Source: Variovorax sp. HW608 (lineage in GTDB: Bacteria; Pseudomonadota; Gammaproteobacteria; Burkholderiales; Burkholderiaceae_C). Taken from it: a stretch of 64,000 nucleotides of DNA. The number at the start of each line of letters is the position of its first letter. The first letter of the stretch is position 1. Of the stretch, positions 7,850-19,079 are shown piece after piece. The stretch lies in contig NZ_LT607803.1 in assembly GCF_900090195.1 (NCBI RefSeq), positions 6,598,229-6,662,228 of the forward strand, in the 5' to 3' direction. The notes under the pieces are model-generated. The model saw only the letters and a list, made by a program, of their open reading frames with translations. It did no database searches and was not told the DNA's origin. The position numbers and the translations under genes were made by a program.

Positions 7850-9565
7850 CTACCGCGCCTGCGCCGCCTTCCTGATCGCGCTCAGCGTGCCGCGGGTGGT
7901 GATCACCTCGGGGTCGAGCGGAATCTCGATCAGCGTGCCCGTATCGGCCGCCAGCGCGCGCTGCAGCGCACCCTCGAACTGCGTGGTCTCGGTGACCCGC
8001 TCGGCCGCATAGCCGTACGCCCTCGCGAGCGCGCAGAAGTCCGGGTTGCGCAGTTCCGTGCCGCTCACCTTCGTCGGGTACTCGCGCTCCTGGTGCATGC
8101 GGATGGTGCCGTACATGCCGTTGTTGAGCAGCACGATGATGCTCTTGCCGCCATGCTGCGAGGCCGTGGCGAGCTCCTGCCCGGTCATCAGGAAGTCCCC
8201 GTCGCCCGCGATCGTGAAGGCGACGCGCCCGGTCGCGAGGTTGGCCGCGATGCCGGCGGGCACCCCATAGCCCATCGCGCCGCTGGTCGGCGCGAGCTGC
8301 GTCTTCGCGCCCTTCGCAAGACCGTGATAGCGGAAATAGCGGTGCACCCAGCTCGCGAAGTTGCCCGCGCCGTTGGTGATCGCCGCATCCGGCGGAAGGT
8401 GCTTCTGGAGCAGTTGGACGACCGCCACCATGTCGACCGCACCCCGTGGTGACTCGGGCGGCAGGCCCGCGAGCGCCTGCGGTTCGAGGTTCGCGACGTA
8501 ATCGGCATGCGCCGCAGCGGTCCAGGCTTCCCACGGCAGCTCCGTCGGCGCAGTCAGCACTTCGAGGCTGCGTGCGGCCGCGCTCATGCCGGCATTGATC
8601 GCGAGGTCGGCCTGGTAGACGCGGTTGAGCTCCTCCGCGCTGGCGTGGATGTGCACCAGCGTCTGCTTCGGTTTCGGCGCCTCGAGCAGCGTGTAGCCGC
8701 TGGTCGTCATCTCGCCGAGCCGCGGGCCGATCGCAAGGATCAGATCGCTTTGCCGCACCCGCTCGGCAAGCTTTGGATTGATCGCGATGCCGACGTCGCC
8801 CGCATACAGCGGATGGTGGTTGTCGAAGGTGTCCTGGAAGCGGAACGCATTCGCCACCGGCAGCTTCCAGTTCTCGGCGAAGCGCTGCAGCGCCTGCGCG
8901 GCCTGCGGGGTCCACCCACCGCCGCCGGCGATCACGAGCGGGCGCTGCGACTTCAGCAGCAGCTCGCGCAGCGTGCGCAATGCGCCGGGATCGCTCCACG
9001 GCTCGACCGCCTCCACGCGGCGCAGCGGCCGCGATGCCGTGGTGCTGCGCAGCATGTCCTCCGGCAGCACCAGCACCACCGGCCCGGGACGCCCGTTCAT
9101 CGCGGTCGCGAACGCCCGCGCGATGTACTCCGGGATGCGGTTCGCATCGTCGATGCGCTCCACGCGCTTGGCGAAGCCCTTGGTGCTCGGTCCGAAGAAG
9201 CTGCCGTAGTCGACCTCCTGGAAGGCCTCGCGATCGCGGAAGTCGCTGCCGACGTCGCCGACGAACAGCACCATCGGCGTCGAATCCTGGAACGCGTTGT
9301 GCACGCCGATCGACGCGTTGGTGGCGCCGGGCCCGCGCGTGACGAAGCACACGCCCGGCCGTCCGGTGAGCTTGCCGTGCGCCTCGGCCATGAATGCCGC
9401 GCCGCCTTCCTGGCGATTCACGATGAAGCGGATGCGCTCGCCGTATTGGTGAAAGCCATCGAGCACCGCGAGGAAGCTCTCGCCCGGAACGCCGAAGGCC
9501 AGCTCGACCCCCTGTTCGATCAGACACTCGACGATCAGGTGCCCTGCGGGTTGTGGTGAGCTCAT
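7850..9565 (-). CDS. Thiamine pyrophosphate-binding protein (acetolactate synthase-like)
   Basis: The 571-residue protein has the three-domain TPP-enzyme layout: N-terminal PYR domain with the activating Glu (NRQEGGAAFMAEAHG), a central cofactor-like domain, and a C-terminal PP domain with the TPP/Mg motif GDGDFLMTGQELATA...NNGMYGTIR. It resembles acetolactate synthase large subunits, but there is no small regulatory subunit and no other branched-chain gene beside it, so the substrate could be another 2-oxo acid. ATG 9565 follows a GAGAGG ten bases upstream. It is a single gene between two plus-strand units. Confidence 0.85.
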   Translation of the reverse strand: MSSPQPAGHLIVECLIEQGVELAFGVPGESFLAVLDGFHQYGERIRFIVNRQEGGAAFMAEAHGKLTGRPGVCFVTRGPGATNASIGVHNAFQDSTPMVLFVGDVGSDFRDREAFQEVDYGSFFGPSTKGFAKRVERIDDANRIPEYIARAFATAMNGRPGPVVLVLPEDMLRSTTASRPLRRVEAVEPWSDPGALRTLRELLLKSQRPLVIAGGGGWTPQAAQALQRFAENWKLPVANAFRFQDTFDNHHPLYAGDVGIAINPKLAERVRQSDLILAIGPRLGEMTTSGYTLLEAPKPKQTLVHIHASAEELNRVYQADLAINAGMSAAARSLEVLTAPTELPWEAWTAAAHADYVANLEPQALAGLPPESPRGAVDMVAVVQLLQKHLPPDAAITNGAGNFASWVHRYFRYHGLAKGAKTQLAPTSGAMGYGVPAGIAANLATGRVAFTIAGDGDFLMTGQELATASQHGGKSIIVLLNNGMYGTIRMHQEREYPTKVSGTELRNPDFCALARAYGYAAERVTETTQFEGALQRALAADTGTLIEIPLDPEVITTRGTLSAIRKAAQAR

Positions 9566-9684
9566 GTGCGATGCGCCTCTCTGCTTCAAATGGGGTGCGC
9601 GGATTATCCGCGCGCCTTGAAGGCGAACCGCTCGAGTTCCAGGGCTTTGCCTCGTGCGTGACAGCGCCGAGCGCGCCGCTTGCC

Positions 9685-9690
9685 TAGAAT
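9685..9690 (+). promoter_or_regulatory. Candidate -10 for the riboswitch-ribH transcript
   Basis: TAGAAT 33 nt before the riboswitch core. The -35 region is not recognisable, so confidence is limited. Confidence 0.4.
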
Positions 9691-9723
9691 CGCCGGTGCT
9701 CCGGCCCAGGCTGGAGCCAAGCG

Positions 9724-9871
9724 TTCTCAGGGCGGGGCGAAATTCCCCACCGGCGGTGATGGCGGCGAAGGCCGTACGAGCCCGCGAGCGCCCGCGGCGT
9801 GCAATGCGCCCTGGGGTCAGCAGACCCGGTGCGATTCCGGGGCCGACGGTCACAGTCCGGATGAAAGAGAG
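9724..9871 (+). ncRNA. FMN riboswitch (RFN element)
   Basis: The conserved RFN blocks are present in order: TCTCAGGGCGGGGCGAAATT, CCCCACCGGCGGT, then after a variable arm the GGTCAGCAGACCCGGTGCGATTCC-type core and GGCCGACGGTCACAGTCCGGATGAAAGAGAG-type closure (described in pieces; span 9724-9871). FMN binding is expected to repress ribH, 91 nt downstream. No clear U-tract terminator follows, so control may act on translation through a GC-rich hairpin around 9885-9925. The rest of the 397-nt gap between the TPP gene and ribH holds nothing else that I recognise. Confidence 0.96.
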
Positions 9872-9962
9872 CGCGATGCCGTTGCCGGGCGGGCGCGTTC
9901 GCGCGCATGCCGGGCGTCGGCTTCGTGCGCCCTGATTCAGGCAAACCCTTCAAAGGCAAACC

Positions 9963-10475
9963 ATGAGTCAGATCAACGACCTTCCCCTCTCCGCCGTCCC
10001 GGCGCAGGATGCACCGCGCGGCCGCCGCGTCGCATTCGTCCAGGCGCAATGGCATTCGGACATCGTCCACCAGGCGCGCGACGCCTTCCTCGCCGAAATG
10101 AAGCGGCTGGGCGTGCCGCTGGACACCATCGACATCTTCGACGTGCCCGGCGCGTTCGAGATTCCGCTGCACGCCAAGCGGCTCGCGCTCTCGGGCCGCT
10201 ATGCAGCGATCGTGGGGGCGGCGCTCGTCGTGGATGGCGGCATCTATCGCCATGAATTCGTCGCCAACACCGTCGTCAATGCGCTGATGACGGTGCAGCT
10301 CGAAACCAACGTGCCGGTGCTCTCCGCCGTGCTCACGCCGCACCACTTCCACGAGCACGTGGAGCATCGCAAGTACTTCCACCGCCATTTCGCGGTGAAG
10401 GGCACCGAGGCCGCCGAAGCCTGCGTGAAGACCATCGAAGGCCTGCAGCGGCTGGACGCAATCCTCACCGCCTGA
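9963..10475 (+). CDS. ribH: 6,7-dimethyl-8-ribityllumazine synthase, RibH2 type
   Basis: The 170-residue protein makes 6,7-dimethyl-8-ribityllumazine from a 4-carbon phosphate and a pyrimidine, the penultimate riboflavin step. VAFVQAQWHSDIV, FDVPGAFEIPLHAKRL, GAALVVDGGIYRHEFVANTVV and LTPHHFHEH match the type II (decameric, Brucella RibH2-like) enzymes rather than icosahedral RibH1. The ATG is in phase with the conserved body. No other rib gene is adjacent; it stands alone under its own FMN riboswitch, implying a second or specialised lumazine synthase. An N-terminal extension of about 20 residues precedes the fold. Confidence 0.93.
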   Translation: MSQINDLPLSAVPAQDAPRGRRVAFVQAQWHSDIVHQARDAFLAEMKRLGVPLDTIDIFDVPGAFEIPLHAKRLALSGRYAAIVGAALVVDGGIYRHEFVANTVVNALMTVQLETNVPVLSAVLTPHHFHEHVEHRKYFHRHFAVKGTEAAEACVKTIEGLQRLDAILTA

Positions 10476-10520
10476 ACGGTCTTCGGCGAGGCGGCTCACC
10501 CGACCGGGTAGGCTCGCACG

Positions 10521-11198
10521 ATGAGCATCGTCGCCACGCCCTGCACCCTCTACGGCGCGCCCGGTTCGGGCGCGACGCCCGTTCATGCCGCGCTGACGCT
10601 CATCGGGGTGCCCGTCGAGACGGTCGACATCGCGCCGTGGAAAGGCGAAGCCGAGCGCCAGAAGCTCGCGCACGTCAATCCGATGCGGCAGGCGCCGGCG
10701 CTGGTGCTGCCGTCGGGCGAAGTCATGACCGAGAGCGCCGCGATCCTGATGTGGCTCGCCGAGCAGCATCCCGAGGCGGGGCTCGCACCACCGGTCGATC
10801 ATCCCCTGCGTGCGCAGTACCTGCGATGGATGGCCTATGTGCCCGCGTCCATCTATGCGATGTACTGGGTGCGCGACGAGCCTTCGCGGCTCGCTGCGGA
10901 CAAGGAGGCCGAGAAGGTGATCCTCGAACGCACGCGCGAGCGCATCGCCGAATGCTGGCGGCTCATGGATGCCCAGGTGCCGCGCGGGACAGCCTACCTG
11001 CTGGGCGACCGGATCGGCGTGCTGGACATCTACGTCGCAGTGGTCTCGCGCTGGACACCGGGACGCACCCGCTTCTACCGCGAAGCGCCGCGCATGGCCG
11101 CGGTGGTGCGCCGCGTCGATGCCGATCCGCGCCTTGCGGATTTCTGGGCGGCGCGCTTTCCGTTCAAGCCGGGATGGGAAGGTCCGGAGACGGCCTGA
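10521..11198 (+). CDS. Glutathione S-transferase family protein
   Basis: The 225-residue protein has a thioredoxin-like N-domain (CTLYGAPGSGATPVHAALTLIGVPVE, cis-Pro in MRQAPALVLPSGEVMTESAAIL) and an all-helical C-domain. The TESAAIL segment binds the glutathione gamma-glutamyl part in this family. The electrophile substrate is unknown. It starts 45 nt after ribH and ends 20 nt before the ArsC-like gene, so the three may be co-transcribed. Confidence 0.88.
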   Translation: MSIVATPCTLYGAPGSGATPVHAALTLIGVPVETVDIAPWKGEAERQKLAHVNPMRQAPALVLPSGEVMTESAAILMWLAEQHPEAGLAPPVDHPLRAQYLRWMAYVPASIYAMYWVRDEPSRLAADKEAEKVILERTRERIAECWRLMDAQVPRGTAYLLGDRIGVLDIYVAVVSRWTPGRTRFYREAPRMAAVVRRVDADPRLADFWAARFPFKPGWEGPETA

Positions 11199-11218
11199 TC
11201 GCGGAGGACAATCGCCCG

Positions 11219-11590
11219 ATGGCCAACGAAACCTCCTCCGTCACCATCTTCCACAACCCCGCGTGCGGCACCTCGCGCAACACGCTCGCGCTCATCCGCG
11301 AACACGGCATCGAGCCGCAGGTCGTCGAGTACCTCAAGACGCCCCCGACCAAGGCCAGGCTGAAGTCGCTCGTCCAGGCGATGGGCGTGCCGGTGCGTGA
11401 AGTGTTGCGTCAGAAGGGCACGCCCTATGACGAGCTCGGCCTCGGCGATCCGAAGTGGACCGACGACCAGTTGCTCGATTTCATCGCCCTGCATCCGATC
11501 CTGATGAACCGCCCGATCGTCGAGACACCCGTCGGCACGCGCCTGTGCCGGCCGGCGGACCTGGTGCTCGACCTTCTGCCGAAGCAATAG
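11219..11590 (+). CDS. arsC: ArsC-family reductase (arsenate reductase-like)
   Basis: The 123-residue thioredoxin-fold protein has the glutaredoxin-coupled ArsC pattern: HNPACGTSRNTL with the catalytic Cys at residue 16, YLKTPPTKARLKSL, and MNRPIV followed by GTRLCRP, which supply the arginines that hold the oxyanion. It would reduce arsenate to arsenite using glutathione. GGAGGA precedes the ATG by ten bases. No arsB or arsR accompanies it, and it follows a GST; the assignment to arsenate is by family. Confidence 0.88.
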   Translation: MANETSSVTIFHNPACGTSRNTLALIREHGIEPQVVEYLKTPPTKARLKSLVQAMGVPVREVLRQKGTPYDELGLGDPKWTDDQLLDFIALHPILMNRPIVETPVGTRLCRPADLVLDLLPKQ

Positions 11591-11597
11591 GGCCCAG

Positions 11598-12836
11598 TCA
11601 CGCCGACGCGGGGACCAGCGATTCCCGGCGCACCCGGCGCACGTTGAATGCGCTCACGATCAGCACGCCCTGCACCACTGCGAGGCCGACCAGCACGCTC
11701 GTGTACTGGCCGTGGTCCATCAGCCGGCCGAAGATCAGCGGGGCGACCGCCTGCCCGATGTCGAGTCCCGCGTAGACCACGCCGTAGACGCGGCCCGACG
11801 CATTGGCCGGCGTCGAACGCTTGACCAGCAGATCGCGCGAAGGACCCGCGATGCCGGCGGCGAAGCCCATCGCGCCGAACAGCACCGGCACCAGCACCGG
11901 CGCGAAGTCCGCCAGCGCCAGGATCAGCGCGATGCCTGCTGCAGCGCCGATCCCGGCGCCGACGATGCGCTCGCAGCGCGCCGGGTCCGACGCCAGGAAG
12001 CCGCCGACCACCATGCCCGTGGCGCTCGCAACCATGTAGACCGTCAGGCAGATGGCGATCAGCGCCACCGGCACCGCGTGCAGCCGGCCGGCCGCGGCCG
12101 GCGCGAAGGTCTGCACCGCGCTGAGCGCCATCGCATAGAAGAAGAAAAAGCCGAAGCACATCCAGACGGCCGGGATCCTGAGGAAGGCGAATTCGCCGCC
12201 CGCCGCTGCGGTGCCCGTGGCCTTGTGCACCGCGGCCGCGTCGAGCGACAGCACGCTGCGGTTGACCCACAGGATCAGCAGCACGACCACCGCGACCGCA
12301 CCGGCCCCGGCCAGCGCAACGCGCCACGAGAAGGCCATGGCCAGCGGCACGACGAAAGCCGGGGCCAGCGCCCAGCCCAGGCTGCCGGTGATGCCGTGCA
12401 CGCTGTAGGCGTGGCCGAGCCGCGTCGGCGCGACCTTGCGGTTGAAGAGCGTGTAGTCGACCGGATGGAACACGCCGTTGCCCACGCCCGCCGCCACGGC
12501 GCACAGCAGCAGCATCCAGTAGCTCTGCGCCGCGGCATAGCCGAAGCCGGCCAGACCCAGCATCGAGAGGCCGACGAACAGCACCGGGCGCGGACCCAGC
12601 TTGTCGACGATGAAACCGGACGCCGCCTGCACCATGCACGAGACGACGAAGAACACGGTCAGTACCGCACCCAGCTCGGTGTAGCTCACGTTGAAGGCGT
12701 CCTTCAGCCACGGGAACAGCGGCGGCAGGATGAGCTGGCTGAAATGGCTGACGGCGTGCGCCAGGCCCACGAGGCCGATCAGCTTGGCGTCGGCACCCAG
12801 CGTGGGCGCGCCGGCGGCGGCGGTGTTGGAAGACAT
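11598..12836 (-). CDS. Major facilitator superfamily transporter
   Basis: The 412-residue protein has about twelve hydrophobic segments and the MFS loop 2-3 motif variant SGFIVDKLGPRPVLFVG. An HPVDYTLFNRKVAPTRLGHAYSVHG segment follows in the N-half, seen in a subgroup of drug- or metabolite-efflux carriers. The substrate is unknown. ATG 12836 gives a normal N-terminus. It is divergent from an AraC gene 89 bp away, which is its likely regulator, and convergent with arsC (7 bp gap). Confidence 0.88.
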   Translation of the reverse strand: MSSNTAAAGAPTLGADAKLIGLVGLAHAVSHFSQLILPPLFPWLKDAFNVSYTELGAVLTVFFVVSCMVQAASGFIVDKLGPRPVLFVGLSMLGLAGFGYAAAQSYWMLLLCAVAAGVGNGVFHPVDYTLFNRKVAPTRLGHAYSVHGITGSLGWALAPAFVVPLAMAFSWRVALAGAGAVAVVVLLILWVNRSVLSLDAAAVHKATGTAAAGGEFAFLRIPAVWMCFGFFFFYAMALSAVQTFAPAAAGRLHAVPVALIAICLTVYMVASATGMVVGGFLASDPARCERIVGAGIGAAAGIALILALADFAPVLVPVLFGAMGFAAGIAGPSRDLLVKRSTPANASGRVYGVVYAGLDIGQAVAPLIFGRLMDHGQYTSVLVGLAVVQGVLIVSAFNVRRVRRESLVPASA

Positions 12837-12906
12837 GGATTGCAACAAGAAACTGGGTTGGGCACCGATCCTAAGCGGCCGGGCGGCGGCAGAATGGCGA
12901 TACAGA

Positions 12907-12919
12907 GACAATATTTGTC
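12907..12919. promoter_or_regulatory. Palindrome GACAATATTTGTC in MFS/AraC divergent region
   Basis: A perfect 5-3-5 palindrome (GACAA-TAT-TTGTC) sits seven bases before the araC-type ATG in the divergent intergenic region. It is a good candidate operator for the AraC protein, controlling itself and the MFS gene. Confidence 0.5.
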
Positions 12920-12925
12920 GAAACC

Positions 12926-13837
12926 ATGCCGTCCGCAGCCGCCCAGTCCACGGCGCCCGTCGACACGCCCGCGCGTCGCGCCACCCCGCCCTATCCGGCA
13001 CCGACCAACAGCGTGGGGCCGCTCACGCCGCACCTCTACGCCCCCGACGCGCTGCGCCCGCTGCGCGCCAAGGAACATTTCCTCAAAGCCGACACGCTGG
13101 TCGAGCTGCACACGCATCCGTGGCCGCAGCTCACCTTCTCGACGCGCGGCGTGATCCGCCTGAGCACCGAGGACGGCAGCTACATCGTGCCGCCCTCGCG
13201 CGCGCTCTGGGTGCCGGCCAACATGGCGCACAGCATCACGCTGATCGAGGACGCGGAGCTGCGCACCGTGTACCTGCACAGCTGGCTCGGCCCCAACTGG
13301 GAAAAATGCGAAGTGCTGGAGATCAGCCCCCTGCTGCGCGCGCTCATGCTCGCGCTCGACACCACGCCCGACGGCCTGCCGCCGGTCGATCCGCATGCCG
13401 CGCAACGCGAGCGCTGGATCGCCCCGCTGCTGGTGGACGAACTGGAGCGCGCCACCCAGATCCGCATCGACGTGCCGCTACCCGCCGACAAGCGGCTGCG
13501 TCAGTTGTGCGAGGCGCTGCTGCGCAACCCGGCGAGCCGGGCCACGCTGGCGGAGCGCGCCGAGTCCATCGGCGCGAGCGAACGCACCGTGGCGCGCCTC
13601 TTCCGCGACCAGCTCGGCATGAGCTGGCAGCAGTGGCGGCAGCAGGCGGTGCTCGCCCATGCGCTGCCGCTGCTGGCGCGCGGGATGGCGGTGAGCCAGG
13701 TCGCGTCGGCCAGCGGCTATGCCACCGACAGCGCCTTCTGCGCGATGTTCAAGGCCGCGACCGGCAAGTCGCCGACCGCCTTCCAGCACAAGCGGCGCGC
13801 GGCGAACGACGTCAGCCCGGCATCCGCAGCAGCCTGA
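12926..13837 (+). CDS. AraC-family transcriptional regulator (NimR-like)
   Basis: The 303-residue protein has an N-terminal cupin sensor (VELHTHPWPQLTFSTRGVIRLS, PPSRALWVPANMAHSI) and a C-terminal pair of helix-turn-helix units (TLAERAESIGASERTVARLF and VSQVASASGYATDSAFCAMFKAATGKSPTAF). This layout matches the NimR subgroup, which controls divergently encoded efflux transporters, in agreement with the MFS gene alongside. The first 30 residues are Pro/Ala-rich and may be disordered. The effector is unknown. Confidence 0.9.
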   Translation: MPSAAAQSTAPVDTPARRATPPYPAPTNSVGPLTPHLYAPDALRPLRAKEHFLKADTLVELHTHPWPQLTFSTRGVIRLSTEDGSYIVPPSRALWVPANMAHSITLIEDAELRTVYLHSWLGPNWEKCEVLEISPLLRALMLALDTTPDGLPPVDPHAAQRERWIAPLLVDELERATQIRIDVPLPADKRLRQLCEALLRNPASRATLAERAESIGASERTVARLFRDQLGMSWQQWRQQAVLAHALPLLARGMAVSQVASASGYATDSAFCAMFKAATGKSPTAFQHKRRAANDVSPASAAA

Positions 13838-13913
13838 GCGCTGCAGGCCGAGTGCCGCGGCCGCTTTCGTATCATCGGCGGGTGCACGCCCCAACCTCCC
13901 GCGCCCCGAGGCC

Positions 13914-15632
13914 ATGGCCTTGAACCGCGACCAGCTCGCGCGCTGGCTCCCCTTTCTCGCATGGCCGCGACCGGATCGCGCGCTCCTCTTCACCGAAGCC
14001 TCGGCCGGCATCACGGTCGCGCTGATGGTCATCCCGCAAGGCGTGGCCTACGCCGCGCTGGCGGGCATGCCGCTGGTCACCGGCGTGTATGCGGCACTCT
14101 TCCCGGCGCTCGTCGCCGTGCTCTTCAGCTCCTCGGCCCGGCTCTCGGTGGGGCCGACGGCGCTCACCAGCCTGCTGGTCGGCGCATCGCTCGCGCCACT
14201 GGCCATCCGGGGCAGCAGCGAATGGGTGGCGCTCGCCGTCTGGCTCACGCTGCTGTCCGGCCTCATGCAGGTCGTGCTCGGCACGGCGCGCTTCGGCTGG
14301 CTGCTCCGGCTGGTCAATTCGCCGGTGCTGATGGGCTTCACGCAGGGCGCGGCCGTGCTCATCACGCTGTCGCAACTGCCCGCGCTGCTGGGCTTCACCG
14401 GACGCACCGTGGTGCAAGTCCTGCACGGTCCGCCGCCGGACCTCGTCGCGATCGCCTTCGGGCTCGGCGGCATGGCCGCGCTCTGGCTGGGCAAGCGATG
14501 GGTGCCGCGCTTTCCAACGACGATGGCGCTGGTCGCGGCTTCAGCGGTCATCAGCGCGGCCCTCAGCTATGCGCTGCGCGGCGGCGCCGTGATCGGCGCC
14601 CTGCCTTCGGGCCTGCCTTCGTTCTACTGGCCGGGCTGGCGTTCGCTCGAACAATTCGGCAACCTGCTGCTGCCGGCGTTTCTCATCACGCTGGTGAGCT
14701 TCCTGGAGACCGCGTCGAGCGCCAAGGTGGACAACGCGCGTGCCGGCAAGCTCTGGAACGAGAACCAGGACCTGATCGGCCAGGGCCTCGGCAAGATCGC
14801 ATCGGGCCTCACCGGTTCGTTCCCGACGAGCTCGTCGTTCTCGCGCTCGGCGATCACGCTCTACGCGGGCGCCAAGTCGCAATGGTCGACGCTGTTCAGC
14901 GTGGCGGTGGTCGCTGCCGCGCTGCTGTGGGCAATGCCGCTGCTCTATCACGTGCCGCAGGCGGTGCTGGCCTCGATCGTGGCGACCGCGACCATCGGCC
15001 TGCTGCGGCCTTCCGCCTTCGTGGCGCTGTGGCGCATCTCGCGCATCGAAGCCGCGATCGCATTCGGGACCTTCTGCCTCACGATCGCGACGGCCCCTTC
15101 GATCTACTGGGGCGTGCTCGGCGGCCTGCTCGCGGCGCTGGCGCACTACATGTACCGCCACCTGCATCCGCGCATCATCGAGGTCGGCCTGCACCCGGAC
15201 GGCAGCCTGCGCGACCGCCATCTGTGGCACCTGCCGCCGCTCGCGCCCAGCCTCTATGCGCTGCGCATGGATGCCGAGCTCGACTTCGCATCGGGCAGCA
15301 CGCTCGAACGGGCGATCAGCGTCGCACTCGCCCGGCAAAAGCTGACCGACGTCTGCCTGTTCGCCTACCCGATCAACCGGGTGGACATCACCGGCGCGGA
15401 AGTGTTCGGCAGCATCCGCCGCCTGCTCGAATCGGAAGGGGTGAGGCTGCACATCTCGGGCCTCAAGCTGCCGGCGCAACAGGTACTGGAGCGTGCCGGG
15501 CTGCTGGCGCCCGGGCCGATGCTCTTCAGCTATCGCACCGATGCCGAGGCGCTGGCGGCGCTCACGCTCGGTCCCGTGCCGGACGAGCCGCCGGTCGCGC
15601 TCAATCGCGCACCGGCCGTCGCAAGTTCTTGA
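13914..15632 (+). CDS. SulP-family anion transporter with STAS domain
   Basis: The 572-residue protein has the SulP membrane core (about 30-410; ALMVIPQGVAYAALAGMPLVTGVYAALFP, LVNSPVLMGFTQGAAVLI, TGSFPTSSSFSRSAI) and a C-terminal cytoplasmic STAS domain (about 460-555; VDITGAEVFGSIRRLLESEGV). These proteins carry sulfate, bicarbonate or dicarboxylates; no adjacent gene indicates which. Its last 32 nt overlap the 3' end of arfB on the other strand. Confidence 0.93.
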   Translation: MALNRDQLARWLPFLAWPRPDRALLFTEASAGITVALMVIPQGVAYAALAGMPLVTGVYAALFPALVAVLFSSSARLSVGPTALTSLLVGASLAPLAIRGSSEWVALAVWLTLLSGLMQVVLGTARFGWLLRLVNSPVLMGFTQGAAVLITLSQLPALLGFTGRTVVQVLHGPPPDLVAIAFGLGGMAALWLGKRWVPRFPTTMALVAASAVISAALSYALRGGAVIGALPSGLPSFYWPGWRSLEQFGNLLLPAFLITLVSFLETASSAKVDNARAGKLWNENQDLIGQGLGKIASGLTGSFPTSSSFSRSAITLYAGAKSQWSTLFSVAVVAAALLWAMPLLYHVPQAVLASIVATATIGLLRPSAFVALWRISRIEAAIAFGTFCLTIATAPSIYWGVLGGLLAALAHYMYRHLHPRIIEVGLHPDGSLRDRHLWHLPPLAPSLYALRMDAELDFASGSTLERAISVALARQKLTDVCLFAYPINRVDITGAEVFGSIRRLLESEGVRLHISGLKLPAQQVLERAGLLAPGPMLFSYRTDAEALAALTLGPVPDEPPVALNRAPAVASS

Positions 15633-16008
15633 TCTCGGAGCGCTGGCTCTTGCCCTCGAGCCGGCGCTGCTTCGCGCCATAGCTCGGCTTGGTGGCGCGC
15701 CGCACGCGCGGAGGCGCCGCGACCGCATCCACCAGTTCCTGCAGGCGCGCCAGGGCATCCATGCGGTTCATGTCCTGGCTGCGGTGCCGCTGCGCCTTGA
15801 TGACCAGCACGCCTTCGTGGGTGATGCGGCTGTCGCGGGCGTGGAGCAGCCGCGCCTTGACGTCGTCCGGCAACGAACTGGCCGGTATGTCGAAGCGCAG
15901 GTGCACCGCGCTCGACACCTTGTTGACGTTCTGCCCACCCGCGCCCTGCGCGCGGATGGCGCTGAATTCGACCTCGGACGGATCGACGAGGACCGTGGGC
16001 CGCAGCAT
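15601..16008 (-). CDS. arfB: Alternative ribosome-rescue factor ArfB
   Basis: The 135-residue peptidyl-tRNA hydrolase has the catalytic GGQ (residues 24-26, in RAQGAGGQNVNKVSSAVHLRF) and the basic C-terminal tail (RVRRATKPSYGAKQRRLEGKSQRSEIKNLRRP) that enters the empty mRNA channel of stalled ribosomes. It frees ribosomes on truncated mRNAs when tmRNA is insufficient. Its 3' end overlaps the SulP gene tail to tail by 32 nt. Length is typical. Confidence 0.95.
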   Translation of the reverse strand: MLRPTVLVDPSEVEFSAIRAQGAGGQNVNKVSSAVHLRFDIPASSLPDDVKARLLHARDSRITHEGVLVIKAQRHRSQDMNRMDALARLQELVDAVAAPPRVRRATKPSYGAKQRRLEGKSQRSEIKNLRRPVRD

Positions 16009-16032
16009 GCAGGCAGCGCGTCGTGCAGCGGC

Positions 16033-16362
16033 TTATTCGCCGCAGGGCGGCTTCACGGACACGTCGGTGACGCTGCCCGCATCGTTCAGGCGCACCGGGC
16101 TGTCGGTCGCCTGGCCGCGTGCACGGGCGCTCACCACGTCCGCCGCCGTAGGCTCCTGGGGCCGCCCGGCAGAGCGGAAGCGATCGAACCCGCTGCGCGG
16201 ATCGAAGCGCATGACCCACGGCTGCACCGGCTTGCCGGTGAGCCGCGCCCAGGCGTAGCGCAAGCCCCAGACCGCCGCCAGCAGCAGCACGGCGACGGCG
16301 AGGCTGGCCGCGAAGACCAGCCCCAGCATGAAGAGAATCAGTCGGACGAAAAAATTGACCAT
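16033..16362 (-). CDS. Membrane-anchored protein of unknown function
   Basis: The 109-residue protein has one or two N-terminal membrane segments (VNFFVRLILFMLGLVFAASLAVAVLLLAAVWGLRYAW, in pieces) and a soluble C-terminal tail rich in Arg, Ala and Pro. I do not recognise a domain. It begins five bases after the clpB stop on the same strand, so it is probably co-transcribed with clpB, followed by arfB 24 nt later; a link to heat or translation stress is inference only. Confidence 0.7.
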   Translation of the reverse strand: MVNFFVRLILFMLGLVFAASLAVAVLLLAAVWGLRYAWARLTGKPVQPWVMRFDPRSGFDRFRSAGRPQEPTAADVVSARARGQATDSPVRLNDAGSVTDVSVKPPCGE

Positions 16363-16367
16363 CGGAT

Positions 16368-18989
<2,622 letters not shown>

Positions 18990-19007
18990 GGCTTGATTCC
19001 TGCATTC

Positions 19008-19037
19008 AAAATAGGGATGTTCCGAGTCGATATCAAG
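19008..19037 (-). promoter_or_regulatory. clpB promoter, sigma-70 and sigma-32 readings
   Basis: On the minus strand TTGATA (19036-19031), a 17-bp spacer and TATTTT (19013-19008) form a sigma-70-like promoter. The same bases read CTTGATA, 14 nt, CCCTATTT, close to the heat-shock consensus CTTGAAA and CCCCATnT. Given that clpB is a sigma-32 target in proteobacteria, heat-shock control is likely. Confidence 0.6.
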
Positions 19038-19079
19038 TCGACCCGGAATTTTTCAATCCGCAATCTTTGGAGTCGATAG

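Noticed and set aside
19024..19078. Direct repeat GAGTCGATA between clpB and the Bug-type gene as an operator pair
   Set aside because: Only nine bases repeated twice at about 46-bp distance, one overlapping a ribosome site; chance or coding-leader constraints suffice.
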